A stretch of 64,000 bases of DNA from Arthrobacter globiformis NBRC 12137 (GTDB taxonomy: Bacteria > Actinomycetota > Actinomycetes > Actinomycetales > Micrococcaceae). Numbering within the stretch: the stretch's first letter is position 1; every line of letters begins with the position of its first letter. Both the position numbers and the translations under genes were made by a program. The notes under the pieces were generated by a model. It ran no database searches. It was not told where the DNA came from and was given only the letters and a program-made list of their open reading frames with translations. Of this stretch, positions 1 through 8,145 are shown in pieces. Where the stretch lies: assembly GCF_000238915.1 (NCBI RefSeq), contig NZ_BAEG01000073.1, forward strand, positions 62,001 to 126,000, given 5' to 3'.

Positions 1-57
1 AGCGTGGCCTTCATCTTCACCATCCCCGAGACCAAGGGCAAGGACCTGGCGCACTGA
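1..57 (+). CDS. MFS transporter, C-terminal end only (sugar-porter type)
   Basis: Only the last 18 codons and the TGA stop are in the window. They end in a PETKGKDL segment, the conserved tail that follows the last membrane helix in sugar-porter type major facilitator proteins, so this is the 3' end of an inner-membrane solute transporter. The substrate cannot be told. The gene runs convergent with the next MFS gene, and a long hairpin lies between the two stops. Confidence 0.7.
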   Translation, partial: SVAFIFTIPETKGKDLAH

Positions 58-64
58 CCTTTCC

Positions 65-130
65 CCCAACTAGGTAGCAGCTGAGGGCGTTCTGAGGGTT
101 CAGAACGCCCTCAGCTGCTACCTACTTGGG
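65..130. terminator. Long-stem bidirectional terminator
   Basis: Inverted repeat with arms 65-95 and 100-130 and a four-base loop (gggt). The inner 24 pairs are perfect and only one pair (70/125) is mismatched further out. It sits between two convergent transporter genes, whose stops are at 57 and 134, so it most likely ends both transcripts. Confidence 0.85.
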
Positions 131-133
131 TGT

Positions 134-1435
134 TCAGCCGCCGATGTAGCGGTTCCGGCCCGCCCGGTAGCCAAACACCGCGGCCAGCGTTCCCACCGCC
201 AGGAACAGGAGCCCCGCCGCTGTAAACGATCCGGTGCCCTGGTGCAGCTGCCCCACCAGGAGCGTGCCGGTGGAGCCGAGCCCGTAGCCCACCCCCTGCA
301 TCATGCCGGAGAGGTGGGCTGCGGTGTGCCCGTCGCGGGTGCGGAGCATGATCATCGTCAGGGCGACGGCGGTGAGGCTTCCCTGGCCCAGCCCCAGCAG
401 GCCCGTCCACACCCAGACCAGCTCGAGCGGGCCGAAGATGCTCAGGGCAAAGCCGCCGCCGGTCATGAGCGCCACGACGCTGTTAATCACCCGCTGGTCG
501 CGGAACCGGGCCGCGAGTGCCGGGGCGAACAGCGAGCCCAGCATCTGCAGCACAATGGACACCGACACGATCAGCCCGGCCGTTCCGCCGTCCACGCCGC
601 GCTCGCGCAGGATCGGCGCGAGCCAGGCAAAGACACTGAAGGACATCATCGCCTGCAGCACCATGAAGATCGTGACCTGCCAGGCCACCGCCGAGCGCCA
701 CACGTTCACGCCCTCCCGCACCGCCGTGTGCTGCCCGTGCCGCTGCCGTACCGCCACCGGCAGGAAGAGCAAAAGCACGACGGCGGCCGGTGCCGCCCAG
801 AACCACAGCGCCGAAGTCCACTGGCCTGTGGCGCTGAAGACGGGGTAGGTGAAGCCTGCACCCAGGGCGGCCGACGCACAGATCGCAGTGGTGTACAGGC
901 CGCCCATCAGGCCGAGCCGGTGCGGGAAGTCCCGCTTCACCAGCCCGGGCAGCAACACGTTGCACAGCGCAATGGCGGCCCCGCAGGCAGCCGTCCCGGC
1001 GAAAAGCGCCGGCAGGTGCCCGGCGCCCGCGATCTCTGCGGGCCGCAGGAGCAGGCCCGCCGTCAGGACCGCCATCGCTCCGAGCAGGACCCGTTCCGCG
1101 CCGAACCGGCGGGCCAGGACCGGGGCCAGCGGCGCAAACACACCGAGCAGGGTGACCGGCACCGTGGTCAGCACCACCACGGCCCAGCCAGGCAGGCCGG
1201 CGTTGGACGTCACCTCGGGCAGTACCGCCGAAAAGCTGGAGAACACAGTCCGCAGGTTCAGCCCGATCAGCACCAGGCACAGGCCCAGGTAAGCCAAAGC
1301 CCGGCGGCCGGTCACACGGGTGGGTTCGGCAGCGGGAACGTCGTCGGCCTCTGCGTCCACCAGGATGTTCGGATTGCCGGCGTTGGGTTGCGGCTGATTG
1401 CCGTCGTGTTGGCGTGGGTTCTGGGCGTCGATCAC
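134..1435 (-). CDS. MFS transporter, CynX/NimT (cyanate permease-like) family
   Basis: Inner-membrane 12-helix major facilitator. The stretch beginning LIGLNLRT, the helix that runs into LPEV and the loop APLAPVLARRFGAERVLL match the CynX/NimT/YycB branch, whose members export or import small molecules such as cyanate and 2-nitroimidazole; the substrate here is unknown. The open frame runs far upstream to 2149, but the part beyond about 1435 has no membrane character and overlaps the divergent gene at 1619. I chose the GTG at 1435 (433 aa, the family length); an ATG at 1522 is also possible and neither has a strong ribosome binding site. It stands alone, convergent with the preceding MFS gene. 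Confidence 0.75.
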   Translation of the reverse strand: MIDAQNPRQHDGNQPQPNAGNPNILVDAEADDVPAAEPTRVTGRRALAYLGLCLVLIGLNLRTVFSSFSAVLPEVTSNAGLPGWAVVVLTTVPVTLLGVFAPLAPVLARRFGAERVLLGAMAVLTAGLLLRPAEIAGAGHLPALFAGTAACGAAIALCNVLLPGLVKRDFPHRLGLMGGLYTTAICASAALGAGFTYPVFSATGQWTSALWFWAAPAAVVLLLFLPVAVRQRHGQHTAVREGVNVWRSAVAWQVTIFMVLQAMMSFSVFAWLAPILRERGVDGGTAGLIVSVSIVLQMLGSLFAPALAARFRDQRVINSVVALMTGGGFALSIFGPLELVWVWTGLLGLGQGSLTAVALTMIMLRTRDGHTAAHLSGMMQGVGYGLGSTGTLLVGQLHQGTGSFTAAGLLFLAVGTLAAVFGYRAGRNRYIGG

Positions 1436-1618
1436 CTGCCCATTCTTGCAGTCGCCCTGTGCGGGCCCGGGCGACCCCGCCCGCTGCCCCGGACCGCGCC
1501 TCCCGGATCGGGTTATCCACATACGGAATCGCACGGTACCCCGGGCTCCCCCGGGGCCAATACTGTGGTCGGCACGTAGCTTTTCAACCAGCCGGCCCGG
1601 CCGACTCAGGAGGGAACC

Positions 1619-2038
1619 ATGAGCTTTCCGCAGGCACCGGAGCACGATGAGCCGCCACCGCGGTGCGGGCCAGCAAGCAACCGTCCCCGCGGCCAATGGC
1701 AGGGCGGATCCGGCCCCGGCGTGGCCAGCATCATGTGTGCCGTGCTGGTGATGCCCAGCATGATGGTCACAATTGTGCCGACAATGTTCGTCGCCCTGTT
1801 CACCCGTCCAGATACCGGCAGTAACGGCAAGGAATGGATGGCAAATTTTGTCTTTCTTAGCCTGCCAGCCTTGCTCGGACTGCTCTCCATAATTTTCGGG
1901 CTCTTCGCGCTCAGACGGTCGCCACGCGGTTCCAACGGGTGGAGCACAGGTCTCGCCGGCCTCGTCGTCGTGCCATTGGAGGCCGTCATTATATTTCTGC
2001 CGGCGATTCAGCGCGGCCAGTTTGATGTCTTCTATTGA
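1619..2038 (+). CDS. Small membrane protein of unknown function
   Basis: 139 aa. A proline-rich, charged N-terminal tail of about 33 residues is followed by three hydrophobic stretches, at roughly 34-60, 75-97 and 108-128, so an inner-membrane protein is likely. A good AGGAGGGA ribosome binding site lies a few bases before the ATG. Base composition is a little less GC-rich than its neighbours. I recognise no family. It is divergent from the CynX-like gene and 49 bases upstream of trmB. Confidence 0.6.
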   Translation: MSFPQAPEHDEPPPRCGPASNRPRGQWQGGSGPGVASIMCAVLVMPSMMVTIVPTMFVALFTRPDTGSNGKEWMANFVFLSLPALLGLLSIIFGLFALRRSPRGSNGWSTGLAGLVVVPLEAVIIFLPAIQRGQFDVFY

Positions 2039-2087
2039 AAGGATGCCCTGAAACCACGTCCTCATAACCGCCGGTATTCTGGAAGGG

Positions 2088-3020
2088 ATGAGCGAATCTC
2101 CCGAATCCCCGCAGCCGCCGGCAAATCCGAACCAGCCCCGGCCGGTCACGCCGGGAAGCCAGGCCTCCTACGGAACCTACGGCGGCCGGCCGGTCAGCTT
2201 CGTTCGGCGCGGAACCCGGCTGCAGGGACGCCGCCAGGCGGCCTGGGAGGAGCACTCCGGCCGCTGGGCCATCGACGTGCCCCGCCACGTGGCCAATACA
2301 TCCGTCCACCCCGACTACTCATTCGACGCCGAAGCCGAATTCGGGCGCCGGGCACCGCTGATTGTGGAGATCGGCTCGGGCCTGGGGGAGGCGGTCTGCC
2401 ACGCCGCAGAGGAAAACCCGGACAGGGACTTCCTTGCCGTGGAGGTCTACACTCCCGGCCTGGCCAACACCATGATCAAGATCAACAGCCGCGGCCTGAC
2501 CAACGTGCGCGTGGTGGAGGCGAACGCCCCCGAGGTCCTGGCCACCATGCTGCCGCCCGGCTCGGTCAGCGAACTGTGGATCTTCTTCCCGGACCCCTGG
2601 CACAAGTCCCGGCACCACAAGCGCCGCCTGATCCAGCCCGAATTCGCCGAGCTCGCCGCGAAGGCGCTGAAACCGGGCGGCCTCTGGCGCATCGCCACGG
2701 ACTGGTCCAACTATGCCGTGCACGTCCGCGACGTCCTCGCCGGATCGGAGGCGTTCGAAAACCTTCACAACGGTGAGCGCAGCGGCCCCGAGAGTCCCCT
2801 CACCCATGTGTGGCAGACCGGCGTCGAGTCGCTGGTGGGCGGCGCACCGGTGAAAGAGGGACGCGCACCCGTGAGCACAGAACACACAGGACCCAACGAG
2901 GGCATCGACGAAAGAGGCGGCTGGGCCCCCCGGTTCGAGGGCCGCATCCGCACCAGCTTTGAGACCAAGGCGCACGAAGCCGGCCGTTTGATTTTCGACC
3001 TCTGCTACCGGCGGATCTAG
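2088..3020 (+). CDS. trmB: tRNA (guanine-N7-)-methyltransferase
   Basis: TrmB uses S-adenosylmethionine to methylate guanosine 46 in the variable loop of tRNA. The SAM-binding motif (VEIGSGLGE, near residue 91) and the family signature FFPDPWHKSRHHKRRL (near 165) are clear, followed by the RIATDW strand and the C-terminal RTSFETKAHEAGR motif. At 310 aa it is longer than the usual 210-250 aa because of an actinobacterial-type N-terminal extension of about 60 residues and an insert near 250-280. A TATTCT box at 2075-2080 ends 7 bases before the ATG, so the message may be leaderless. The GGAAGGG just before the ATG is too close to act as a normal ribosome binding site. Confidence 0.95.
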   Translation: MSESPESPQPPANPNQPRPVTPGSQASYGTYGGRPVSFVRRGTRLQGRRQAAWEEHSGRWAIDVPRHVANTSVHPDYSFDAEAEFGRRAPLIVEIGSGLGEAVCHAAEENPDRDFLAVEVYTPGLANTMIKINSRGLTNVRVVEANAPEVLATMLPPGSVSELWIFFPDPWHKSRHHKRRLIQPEFAELAAKALKPGGLWRIATDWSNYAVHVRDVLAGSEAFENLHNGERSGPESPLTHVWQTGVESLVGGAPVKEGRAPVSTEHTGPNEGIDERGGWAPRFEGRIRTSFETKAHEAGRLIFDLCYRRI

Positions 3021-3068
3021 GGCCGCCGCGGCCTCTGTTCCCCGGCGCCCCGCCGTGGCACGATAAGC

Positions 3069-3941
3069 GTGTGGCGGGTAGCCGCGGGAGATGCACGAGC
3101 GTGCCGGCGCGAAGGAACGATCATCAAACGAGAATTGAGAAGCGCAGCGGACAAGGCCGAAGTCGCCACGAATTCGCACGCGCTCGAGATATTGGCCAGA
3201 GCGGGATTTGCCGTGAGCGGCGTGCTGCATTTCCTGGTCGGGACCATCGCTATCGGGTTGGCCACCGGAAAGGGCGGCCGGGCGGATGTCAGCGGCGCCG
3301 TCGCGGAGCTGGCCAGCCAGCCTGCCGGGCCCGTGCTTCTGTGGGCCAGCTTCGCGGCGTGCGTGGCCTTGGCACTGTGGCAGGCCAGTGATGCCATTTT
3401 CGACTTTGAGCATCTGCCGCCGAAAGACAAGACGGCCAAGAAGCTCAAGGCCGCGTTGCAGGCCGCTGTTTATGCCGCACTCGCTTTTTCGCTCGCAGCG
3501 TTCGCACGCGGGGCAGGCCAGGACAACAGGGAATCCGCCAGCGACATGACCGTCAACCTTCTGAAAGCCCCGGGCGGCGTCCTGCTCCTGGTGCTGATCG
3601 GAGCGGCTGTGGCCATCACTGGGATCGTCTACGGCGTGCGCGGATTCAGGAAGTCGTTCGAGAAGCACATCAACTTGCCGCCCTCACCCAACGCGCGGAA
3701 GGCCGTGACCGCGCTGGGCGTGGCCGGGTATGTGGCCAAGGGCGTTGCCCTCTTCGTGACCGGCCTGCTGGTGATCATCGCCACCGTCACGGCGCATCCG
3801 GAGCAGTCGACGGGGCTCGATGGCGGGCTCAAGGCACTGCGTGAACAGCCCTTCGGGATCTACGTTCTGGCTGCCGTCGGCGTGGGACTCATCTGCTACG
3901 GCGTGTACATGGTGGTGCGGGCGAAGCTCGCCCGCATGTAA
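3069..3941 (+). CDS. DUF1206 family membrane protein
   Basis: 290 aa from the GTG. It contains three repeats of a two-helix unit, each opening with a glycine-rich ARAGFAVSGVLHFLVG-like stretch (near residues 40, 125 and 215), the layout of the DUF1206 family of actinobacterial inner-membrane proteins, whose function is unknown. The GTG at 3069 has no ribosome binding site; a TTG at 3135 would give 268 aa, closer to the family length, and a GAAGGA lies upstream of it. The gene is convergent with the anti-sigma gene, 14 bases away. Confidence 0.8.
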   Translation: MWRVAAGDARACRREGTIIKRELRSAADKAEVATNSHALEILARAGFAVSGVLHFLVGTIAIGLATGKGGRADVSGAVAELASQPAGPVLLWASFAACVALALWQASDAIFDFEHLPPKDKTAKKLKAALQAAVYAALAFSLAAFARGAGQDNRESASDMTVNLLKAPGGVLLLVLIGAAVAITGIVYGVRGFRKSFEKHINLPPSPNARKAVTALGVAGYVAKGVALFVTGLLVIIATVTAHPEQSTGLDGGLKALREQPFGIYVLAAVGVGLICYGVYMVVRAKLARM

Positions 3942-3955
3942 GTCAGCAGTACGGC

Positions 3956-4636
3956 TCAGCCTGGCACGGAGATAACGGCAATAGTCTGCTGCCTGTCGTT
4001 CCGCACCTCAACGCTGGCGATGTTCGTGTACTGCAGCGGGGTAGCGCTGGTGACCCGGACCCTTCCGCTCGGCGTCGCCATCCACGCACAGGCCCGGTCC
4101 TCAACTCCGGCGCGGTCCTTCACCCACAATGAAAGCCGTCCGTTCTGGGGCAGGCTCCGGCCGTCGACGGCCAGTTCGGTGCCCCAGGTTTTCTTGACCA
4201 TTCCCACCGTGACCTGCATACCGGTGTCGGCTTTGACCGAGTAGCTGGCGTCGGGCTTGTCGGCGGGATCAAAAAGCGGCGCCGCCGCAAATCCCAGGGC
4301 CAGGCATGCCGCCGCCACCACCCCCACAAGGGCCGTCAGCCGCCGTCGGGAATTACGACGGCGGGCAGCCAGTTCGTCCAGAACGGGCTGAGGGACGGGG
4401 GCCAGGTCGGGTGACGCGGGGTCCGATCCGGGCCGGCGGGCCGCCGGGACGGCGAGCGCCACGGCGTCCGGGACCGGCACGGCATCCAGCAGTCCCGGCA
4501 GGGATTCCAGATCCGACAGTTCACTGCGGCACGTCTCGCAGTGCTTGAGGTGGTCCTCGAAGCGCAGCTTGTCCGCCTCATCAAGCCCACCCAGCAGGTA
4601 TGCCCCCAGCAACTCATGGACTTCCTTGCCGTTCAC
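3956..4636 (-). CDS. Anti-sigma factor with zinc-binding zf-HC2 domain (RskA/RslA-like)
   Basis: 226 aa. The N-terminal cytoplasmic anti-sigma domain carries the zinc motif H29-x3-C33-x2-C36. One transmembrane helix lies at about 107-127 (VGVVAAACLALGFAAAPLF), and the outer C-terminal half resembles the RskA domain (anti-sigma-K factor). The family holds its partner sigma factor at the membrane and releases it when the sensor is oxidised or cut. The start overlaps the stop of the sigma gene by four bases, so the two are translationally coupled and are almost certainly partners. Confidence 0.9.
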   Translation of the reverse strand: MNGKEVHELLGAYLLGGLDEADKLRFEDHLKHCETCRSELSDLESLPGLLDAVPVPDAVALAVPAARRPGSDPASPDLAPVPQPVLDELAARRRNSRRRLTALVGVVAAACLALGFAAAPLFDPADKPDASYSVKADTGMQVTVGMVKKTWGTELAVDGRSLPQNGRLSLWVKDRAGVEDRACAWMATPSGRVRVTSATPLQYTNIASVEVRNDRQQTIAVISVPG

Positions 4637-5133
4637 CGTTCCACGCCCATTTCGTCGAGTATTGTCCGCAGGGCCTTCACCGCGTAGAAGGCCCTGGATT
4701 TCACCGTTCCGCTCGGAATGTTCAACTGCACCGCCGCCTCGCCCACCGTGAACCGCCGGTAGTGCAGTGCCACCAGCACATCACGGTGCTCCGAACTCAG
4801 CCGCAGCAGCGCCTCCTCCATCAGTACCTTGTTCAGCAGGTCGTCAACGCGTCCGGTGGCCTCCTCCGGGTCCGCAATGTCACGGTCCTCGGTTTCCTGC
4901 GGCCGGCGCTGGGCTTTCCGGTAGTTGTCGATCATGATGTTCCGGGCGGTCCGGAACAGGTAGCTGCGCATGCTGCCCGTCACCATGGGTGCCTGCTGCC
5001 AGACACGAAGCACCGTTTCCTGGACGATGTCGTCGGCCAGGTGCGGGTCACGGGAGGCACTGAGCACAAATCTGCGGAGCGCCGTTCCGTGCTCGCGGTA
5101 GATCGCTGCAACTAAATCCTCATCCAGCGGCAC
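4633..5133 (-). CDS. ECF RNA polymerase sigma factor, SigL/SigK-like
   Basis: 166 aa, with sigma region 2 (DIVQETVLRVWQ, near 34-45, and the YLFRTARNIMIDNYRKAQR stretch) and region 4 (LHYRRFTVGEAAVQLNIP with the helix-turn-helix, near 121-138). The linked zf-HC2 anti-sigma factor points to the SigL/SigK group. Its own promoter (5194-5221) has TGAACC and CGTCAT boxes, the pattern known for mycobacterial SigL, which supports autoregulation. A lipoprotein gene on the other strand has the same promoter and is the most evident target. The name SigL-like is inferred from these features, not from an alignment. Confidence 0.92.
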   Translation of the reverse strand: MPLDEDLVAAIYREHGTALRRFVLSASRDPHLADDIVQETVLRVWQQAPMVTGSMRSYLFRTARNIMIDNYRKAQRRPQETEDRDIADPEEATGRVDDLLNKVLMEEALLRLSSEHRDVLVALHYRRFTVGEAAVQLNIPSGTVKSRAFYAVKALRTILDEMGVER

Positions 5134-5193
5134 CTTCGGCCTCCCTGCAACGACCTATGAAGCCGGATCCGAGGGCCGGCCTTCCTGACAAAT

Positions 5194-5221
5194 ATGACGT
5201 CTGCATCCGGAGATAGGTTCA
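5194..5221 (-). promoter_or_regulatory. ECF (SigL-like) promoter for the sigma/anti-sigma operon
   Basis: Read on the minus strand: TGAACC (5216-5221), a 16-base spacer, then CGTCAT (5194-5199), about 60 bases before the sigma start codon. The boxes and spacer equal those of the divergent promoter at 5245-5272. The TGAACC/CGT pattern matches the published mycobacterial SigL consensus, so the adjacent sigma factor probably reads it. Confidence 0.8.
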
Positions 5222-5244
5222 CTTCCGGTCCGCGTCAGATTCTT

Positions 5245-5272
5245 TGAACCATTCTTCACCTTTGTGCGTCAT
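5245..5272 (+). promoter_or_regulatory. ECF (SigL-like) promoter for the lipoprotein gene
   Basis: TGAACC (5245-5250), a 16-base spacer and CGTCAT (5267-5272), 51 bases before the lipoprotein ATG at 5324. It is a base-for-base match in both boxes, and in spacing, to the opposite-strand promoter 24 bases to its left, so one sigma factor should drive both genes. Confidence 0.8.
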
Positions 5273-5323
5273 TCCAAATAGCGCCGGTCTCTCAGTCTGC
5301 CGGCCCGAGCCAAGGAGCAGCAC

Positions 5324-5839
5324 ATGAAGAAGCAACTGAGCGTTGGCCTCGCAGTTATGGCCCTTGCCGCCTCACTGACGGCCTGTGGCGGCGGATCCGG
5401 CACAACCACCACCACCACTACGGCTGCGGCCCCGGCCAGCGAGTCACCGGCCACCACCGCCAGCGCATCGGCCACCAGCGATAGCGCCACGGTGGACCTC
5501 AAGACCGCGTCGTCCAGCAAGGGTGAGATCGTGGTGGACGGCAAGGGCATGAGCGTCTACTACTTCACGAAGGACGTCAAGGACTCCGGCAAGAGCAACT
5601 GCTTGGGTGACTGCCTCGTGAAGTGGCCCCCGGTGTTTGCCGCCACGGACTCCCCCAAGGTCGAGGGTGTAACGGGGACGGTCGGCACCATTGATACGCC
5701 CGACGGCAAGAAGCAGGTGACAGTCAACGGCATGCCCGTCTACCTGTGGGAGAAGGACAAGGCCCCCGGCGACATCACCGGGCAGGGCGTCGGCAACGTT
5801 TGGTACCTCGTGGCACCCGACGGGACCATGATCAAGTAG
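5324..5839 (+). CDS. Secreted lipoprotein with Lipoprotein_15 (COG4315) repeats
   Basis: 171 aa. It has a signal peptide with lipobox LTAC (lipidated Cys21), a Thr/Ala/Ser-rich linker at about 25-58, then two copies of the PF03640 repeat: one around GMSVYYFTKD to CLGDCLVKWPP and one around GMPVYLWEKDKAPGD to VWYLVAPDG. The first copy has the usual paired cysteines. The protein should be anchored outside the membrane; the biochemical role of this domain is not established. A good AAGGAG ribosome binding site precedes the ATG. In actinobacteria such genes often sit beside an ECF sigma/anti-sigma pair, as here, and the shared promoter makes this a likely member of that regulon. Confidence 0.9.
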   Translation: MKKQLSVGLAVMALAASLTACGGGSGTTTTTTTAAAPASESPATTASASATSDSATVDLKTASSSKGEIVVDGKGMSVYYFTKDVKDSGKSNCLGDCLVKWPPVFAATDSPKVEGVTGTVGTIDTPDGKKQVTVNGMPVYLWEKDKAPGDITGQGVGNVWYLVAPDGTMIK

Positions 5840-5896
5840 AGCCTGCAGGTTTGGGGCCGGCGCCTCTGACGGAGGTGCCGGCACTACCATCGGAGC

Positions 5897-6490
5897 ATGG
5901 CGAATCCCCTCGATCTGAATGCAGCGGCCGGCACCTGGAAGTCCATGGTGGACAGCAGCCAGGCACTGCTGCTGCGGAAGTCAGGACATGACGTCCAGTG
6001 GTGGGCGGAGCAGGGACGCTCCGCCGGATTGAAGGGCGACGCCGAGCTGCGCGAATGGATGCGCGCCGGGCACGGAATCACGGGCTACGCCCAATACGCC
6101 GTGTCCTGGGAAATGTTCGGCTATCCCGAGTTCATGCTGCGGGACGCCGACGAACTCCTTGACGTCCAGTACAGGGACCACCCGAACCTGCGGCCCATCG
6201 CCAACACCCTCCTGGCATGGGCCGCAGCCCATCCGGGCGTGGCAATCCAGATGCGCAAAGGCTACATATCGCTGCACAGCAGCCGCCGGAAATTCGCCCA
6301 GGTGACCCGGGCGAACAACACCGCAGTGGATGTTACCCTCCGCCTTGAGGCGCCTATTGGGGAGCGCCTCAAGGCAGTCAGGGTCCGCGAGGGCGACTTT
6401 TTCGACCGCAAGGTCCGGCTCACATCGGAGGCCCAGGTAGACCAGGAATTCCTTGACTTCCTCGAGACGGCGCTCGAGCAAAACAGCTGA
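5897..6490 (+). CDS. DUF4287/DUF5655-like protein
   Basis: 197 aa, soluble, with no signal peptide. The N-terminal half (residues about 10-90, with WWAEQGRSAGLKGDAELREWM and the HGITGYAQYAVSWEMFG stretch) resembles the DUF4287 fold, and the C-terminal half (about 105-190, IQMRKGYISLHSSRRKFAQV) resembles the DUF5655 'predicted transport' domain. The function is unknown. It follows the lipoprotein gene by 57 bases but has a typical short intergenic region of its own, so co-transcription is uncertain. Confidence 0.65.
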   Translation: MANPLDLNAAAGTWKSMVDSSQALLLRKSGHDVQWWAEQGRSAGLKGDAELREWMRAGHGITGYAQYAVSWEMFGYPEFMLRDADELLDVQYRDHPNLRPIANTLLAWAAAHPGVAIQMRKGYISLHSSRRKFAQVTRANNTAVDVTLRLEAPIGERLKAVRVREGDFFDRKVRLTSEAQVDQEFLDFLETALEQNS

Positions 6491-6496
6491 CATCAC

Positions 6497-6597
6497 CGCT
6501 GATCGAGCCTGTCGAGATCAACGCACGCCACCTGACCGGCGCTCGGTTTCGACAGGCTCAACCAGCGGGACCCGGTGTCGACAGGCTCAACCAGCGG
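6497..6597. repeat. Cluster of three copies of the CGACAGGCTCAACCAGCGG intergenic repeat
   Basis: Two direct copies (6545-6569 and 6574-6597) and one degenerate copy in the opposite direction (6497-6519, CCGCTGATCGAGCCTGTCGAG). The inverted copy can pair with either direct copy to form a hairpin between the convergent genes that end at 6490 and 6587, so the cluster may act as a terminator. The right-hand copy supplies the TGA stop of the GH32 gene. Further copies are at 12615-12637 and 52882-52905. Confidence 0.8.
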
Positions 6598-8113
6598 TGA
6601 CGCTGAGGCTTACCAGGACGGCGCCGTCGCCTTCGGCCAGCAGCCCGACGGCGGTGCTGGACTCCGTGGGGAAGATCAGGTCCGTGAGGGTCACTAGCCC
6701 GTCCTGGGCGAAGACCTCCACGGAGCAGCGGTCCAGGAAGATCCTGAGCCGCAGCAGGCCGCTGGCGTCCAGGGAAACGGGCACCCGCTCCACGGACGGG
6801 AAGTCGGCATGGAACCCGGCGTTTCCGGACCCGCTGCGGTCCAGGCTGAGCTCGCCGGACAAAGCGGAGTAGGCCAGCACGGTCCGCTCCTGCACGCCGT
6901 CTGCCTCGCCGGCGCGCAGCGCCAGCCCAACTTTGCCCGCGGAACCGGGCCGGAACACGGCGTCGATGCGCAGCACATCCCCGGCGGCCTCCGCGGGCAG
7001 CCACCGGACGCCGTCCGCCAGCTGTTCCGGACCCGTGGCGAACAGCTCCGTACCGGCAGCCTCGAACGGGTCAACGGCCGCCTGAACGAGCGCGGGGTGA
7101 CCGGCGCGGGTCTCCAGCCGGACCTCGCGGACAAGGGACATGGCGCTGCGCCAGCCCTGCGACGGGGTGCTGGCCGCGTACTGCCAGTTGTTCATCCAGC
7201 CGATCATGAGGCGGCGCCCTCCGGGGGCATTGCTGAAGGAGACGGCGGCGTAGTAGTCCCGGCCCCAGTCGAGCCAGCCGTAGTCCGGCATCCGGCTGTC
7301 GTCCGTCTGCATGCCCTCGGTGACGGTGGTCTCGGAACGGAACGTCACGCCGTCGAACGTTCCCAGGAAGTACTGGCCCGCCGAGCCACCGGCGATACCG
7401 CCGGGGTTCAGGTTCACCACGAGGACCCACCGGGTGTTGCCGGCGTCGCCGTCCACGGGCAGTTCGAACAGGTCCGGGCATTCCCAGACCCCGCCCGTGG
7501 CGTTGGCGGGACCGAAGGTGCTCAGATACTCCCAGGACTTGAGGTCGGCGGACTTGTAGAGGACCACTTCCCGGTTCTCGGCCTCGACCGCCACCATCAC
7601 CCAGTAGCTCCCGGCGTCGCCGTCATACCAGAAGACCTTGGGGTCGCGGAAGTCCGCGGACGCCCGGTCCAGCACCGGGTTCCCCGCATACTTGGTCCAG
7701 GTGGCACCGTCGTCGGTGCTGTACGCGAGGGACTGCGCCTGCCGCCCGGCGAGCGGCGACGCCGGGGCGTAGGCACTGGTGTAGACGGCCACCAGCGGCG
7801 GCACTCCCCCGACGCCGAACCCGCTGGTGTTGCGGAAATCCACCACAGCCGAGCCGGAGAAGATGGCCTCCTGCTCGTCGCACGGGATGGCCACGGGCTG
7901 CTCGTCCCAGGTCAGCAGGTCCGGCGAGGTGGCGTGGCCCCAGGACATGTTGCCCCACACGTCAGCGAACGGGTTGTGCTGGTAAAAGAGGTGGTACACC
8001 CCGTTGGAGTACACCAGCCCGTTCGGGTCATTGAGCCAGTTGCGCTCGGCGGCGTAGTGCCATTTGGGCCGGTAGCGGCAGTCGAGCGCGGAAGTTGCAT
8101 TCAGGGAAGTCAT
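6587..8113 (-). CDS. Glycoside hydrolase family 32 (beta-fructosidase/levanase type)
   Basis: 508 aa, cytoplasmic (no signal peptide). GH32 enzymes release fructose from sucrose, levan or inulin-type chains. The catalytic residues are visible: nucleophile Asp29 in WLNDPNG, the transition-state aspartate in FRDPK (near 157) and the acid/base glutamate in WECPDL (near 211). The C-terminal third is the usual beta-sandwich domain. It is the last gene of the LacI-ABC operon, 32 bases after the second permease, so imported fructo-oligosaccharides or sucrose are probably split inside the cell. The exact substrate cannot be read from the sequence. The stop codon lies in a copy of the intergenic repeat. 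Confidence 0.93.
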   Translation of the reverse strand: MTSLNATSALDCRYRPKWHYAAERNWLNDPNGLVYSNGVYHLFYQHNPFADVWGNMSWGHATSPDLLTWDEQPVAIPCDEQEAIFSGSAVVDFRNTSGFGVGGVPPLVAVYTSAYAPASPLAGRQAQSLAYSTDDGATWTKYAGNPVLDRASADFRDPKVFWYDGDAGSYWVMVAVEAENREVVLYKSADLKSWEYLSTFGPANATGGVWECPDLFELPVDGDAGNTRWVLVVNLNPGGIAGGSAGQYFLGTFDGVTFRSETTVTEGMQTDDSRMPDYGWLDWGRDYYAAVSFSNAPGGRRLMIGWMNNWQYAASTPSQGWRSAMSLVREVRLETRAGHPALVQAAVDPFEAAGTELFATGPEQLADGVRWLPAEAAGDVLRIDAVFRPGSAGKVGLALRAGEADGVQERTVLAYSALSGELSLDRSGSGNAGFHADFPSVERVPVSLDASGLLRLRIFLDRCSVEVFAQDGLVTLTDLIFPTESSTAVGLLAEGDGAVLVSLSVTAG

Positions 8114-8145
8114 GGTTCGCTTTCGAACTAGGAACTGGGGCTGGG

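Noticed and set aside
242..1579. 445-codon frame opposite the CynX-like gene
   Set aside because: Arg/Gly/His-rich composition without domains; the shadow of a GC-rich gene.
1436..2149. Long upstream extension of the CynX-like frame
   Set aside because: No membrane or family character, it crosses the divergent gene at 1619 with a good ribosome binding site, and it reaches into trmB.
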